In this document: positions 7,730 to 8,368 of the stretch, one piece after another
How positions within the stretch are numbered: position 1 is the stretch's first letter
Layout: every line of letters starts with the position of its first letter
Origin: Fidelibacterota bacterium TMED108
GTDB lineage: Bacteria > Fidelibacterota > Marinisomatia > Marinisomatales > TCS55
DNA length: 8,368 bases
Reading direction: 5' to 3'
Assembly (NCBI GenBank): GCA_002172545.1
Contig: NHFJ01000021.1
Span: 17,701-26,068, forward strand
Made by a program: the position numbers and the translations under genes
Notes under the pieces: model-generated
What the model saw: only the letters and a program-made list of their open reading frames with translations
What the model was told of the DNA's origin: nothing
The model's database searches: none

Positions 7730-8368
7730 TTAATCATTACTAATGTATGAGAGCTCATGCGAAATTATTTCAACCCCATTATTAAATAGCTTTATTTTTG
7801 ATGGAGTACGGTTTTCGCTAAACCACCACTCCATTCCGTGCTTCAAATCATTTTTATAGATACATTCGTATTTTATTTGACCTGAAAGATAATAATCTGA
7901 CTGGGTTCGGGTTCCTGTAATATAATTTTGATCGGTAATCTCAAACCCGTCAACGTTCCATTTGCGTTCATAAATAGCAACTTCATCATTTAGGATAAGA
8001 ACTCGTTTAAATCTTCCATTGTCATGGTATTCTAATCTTGCAATTTCTTTGTTAGATTCAAAAAAAGATTCTTTTTTTAAAAAATTTGATGGTGAAAAAA
8101 CTTGAGAAATTCCATCGAGTACTCCTCGACTGTACGTAGAAGCTGATGCCAATAGTCCTGTCGAATAATTTCTTTGAATTAATCCATGGTATTGATTTTT
8201 TAGATAAGTTCCTTTTTCCTCTAATCGCCCATTTGAAGTCCATATTTCGTAAGGCCCCATTTTTTCATTAAGTCGAAATTCAGTTTTATCTTTTATTTGT
8301 CCAGATATAAAATAGGTTGATTTTTCACCATCTAATTTTCCCGATAAATAGGTTCTTTGCTCTTTAAG
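7730..8368 (-). CDS. YwqK/MORN-type repeat protein, 5' part beyond the window
   Basis: The frame is open from the right window edge to TAA at 7732-7730, giving 212 visible residues. The ATG at 8260 is internal: the 36 codons upstream contain no stop and continue the same repeats, so the true start is outside. The protein is about eight copies of a 22-24-residue beta unit of the form G-x3-G-x4-(Y/W)-(Y/F)-x3-G-x-(L/I)-x5-(Y/F). Examples are GPYEIWTSNGRLEEKGTY, HGMEWWFSENRTPSKIKLF and YLSGQIKYECIY. This matches MORN_2 / 'YwqK family antitoxin' repeats, common in Bacteroidetes and related groups. The antitoxin label comes from one Bacillus gene and should not be transferred; no toxin gene lies downstream. 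Any signal peptide would be in the missing part. The repeat family is clear; the function is unknown. Confidence 0.8.
   Translation of the reverse strand, partial: LKEQRTYLSGKLDGEKSTYFISGQIKDKTEFRLNEKMGPYEIWTSNGRLEEKGTYLKNQYHGLIQRNYSTGLLASASTYSRGVLDGISQVFSPSNFLKKESFFESNKEIARLEYHDNGRFKRVLILNDEVAIYERKWNVDGFEITDQNYITGTRTQSDYYLSGQIKYECIYKNDLKHGMEWWFSENRTPSKIKLFNNGVEIISHELSYISND

Noticed and set aside
7710..7736. Tiny 8-codon frame (MINNKFVN) starting with ATGATTAA at the end of the YwqK-type gene, similar in context to the ATGATTAG overlaps
   Set aside because: It is too short to support as a gene in an AT-rich spacer; the resemblance to the other junctions is probably chance.
8058..8243. Minus-strand 61-codon frame inside the YwqK-type repeat gene
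   Set aside because: It is an alternative frame of the same strand with low-complexity basic and aromatic composition, while the overlapping frame shows clear 22-24-residue repeats.
7730..8368. A toxin-antitoxin system suggested by the YwqK 'antitoxin' family name
   Set aside because: No toxin-like gene is adjacent in the visible sequence; downstream genes are DUF423 and an amino acid permease, and the family name rests on distant similarity.

Overview
The window is a tightly packed, AT-rich stretch of bacterial chromosome. Every supported gene is on the minus strand, so transcription runs from high to low coordinates. The organism looks like a marine member of the FCB group (Fibrobacteres-Chlorobi-Bacteroidetes), with Marinimicrobia/SAR406 my best guess. 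The reasons are AT-rich coding sequence, a Bacteroidetes-style deoxynucleoside kinase and YwqK-like repeat protein, a signal-peptide outer-membrane-type beta protein (so Gram-negative), a CIRCE operator (which implies HrcA, unusual in Bacteroidetes proper) and clear Shine-Dalgarno sites before groES and groEL (also unlike most Bacteroidetes). This is inference from protein character and was not tested by a search.

Layout in the direction of transcription. (1) Positions 8368-5572 hold the C-terminal part of a YwqK/MORN-type repeat protein cut by the window edge, a DUF423 membrane protein, an APC-superfamily amino acid permease with a TTG start, and dUTPase (dut) with a GTG start. (2) Positions 5571-5447 are the chaperonin control region, with a CIRCE operator carrying one mismatch and, nearer groES, an unexplained perfect 14-bp palindrome. 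(3) Positions 5446-3507 are groES and groEL, closed by a strong intrinsic terminator at 3450-3486. (4) From a candidate promoter at 3440-3412, a compact seven-gene run follows: folB, folK, a deoxynucleoside kinase, a 53-residue single-pass membrane protein, a DoxX-family membrane protein, an outer-membrane-type beta protein and rsmE. Its neighbours overlap by 4, 4, 8 and 8 nt and are then separated by 2 and 2 nt. rsmE runs off the left edge a few codons before its expected end.

Functionally, folB and folK catalyse consecutive steps of folate synthesis. The deoxynucleoside kinase supplies dNMPs by salvage, and dUTPase keeps uracil out of DNA and supplies dUMP for folate-dependent dTMP synthesis. 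The window is therefore loosely themed on nucleotides and folate, with a heat-shock chaperonin operon in the middle. The membrane and envelope genes and rsmE share the transcription unit without an obvious mechanistic link.

There is no gene-free stretch of 300 bases; the largest gap is the 125-bp groES leader. I found no tRNA, rRNA, CRISPR array, insertion sequence or phage gene, and no convincing previously undescribed system. The most unusual items are the small membrane ORF bracketed by two identical ATGATTAG overlaps and the unexplained palindrome in the groES leader.
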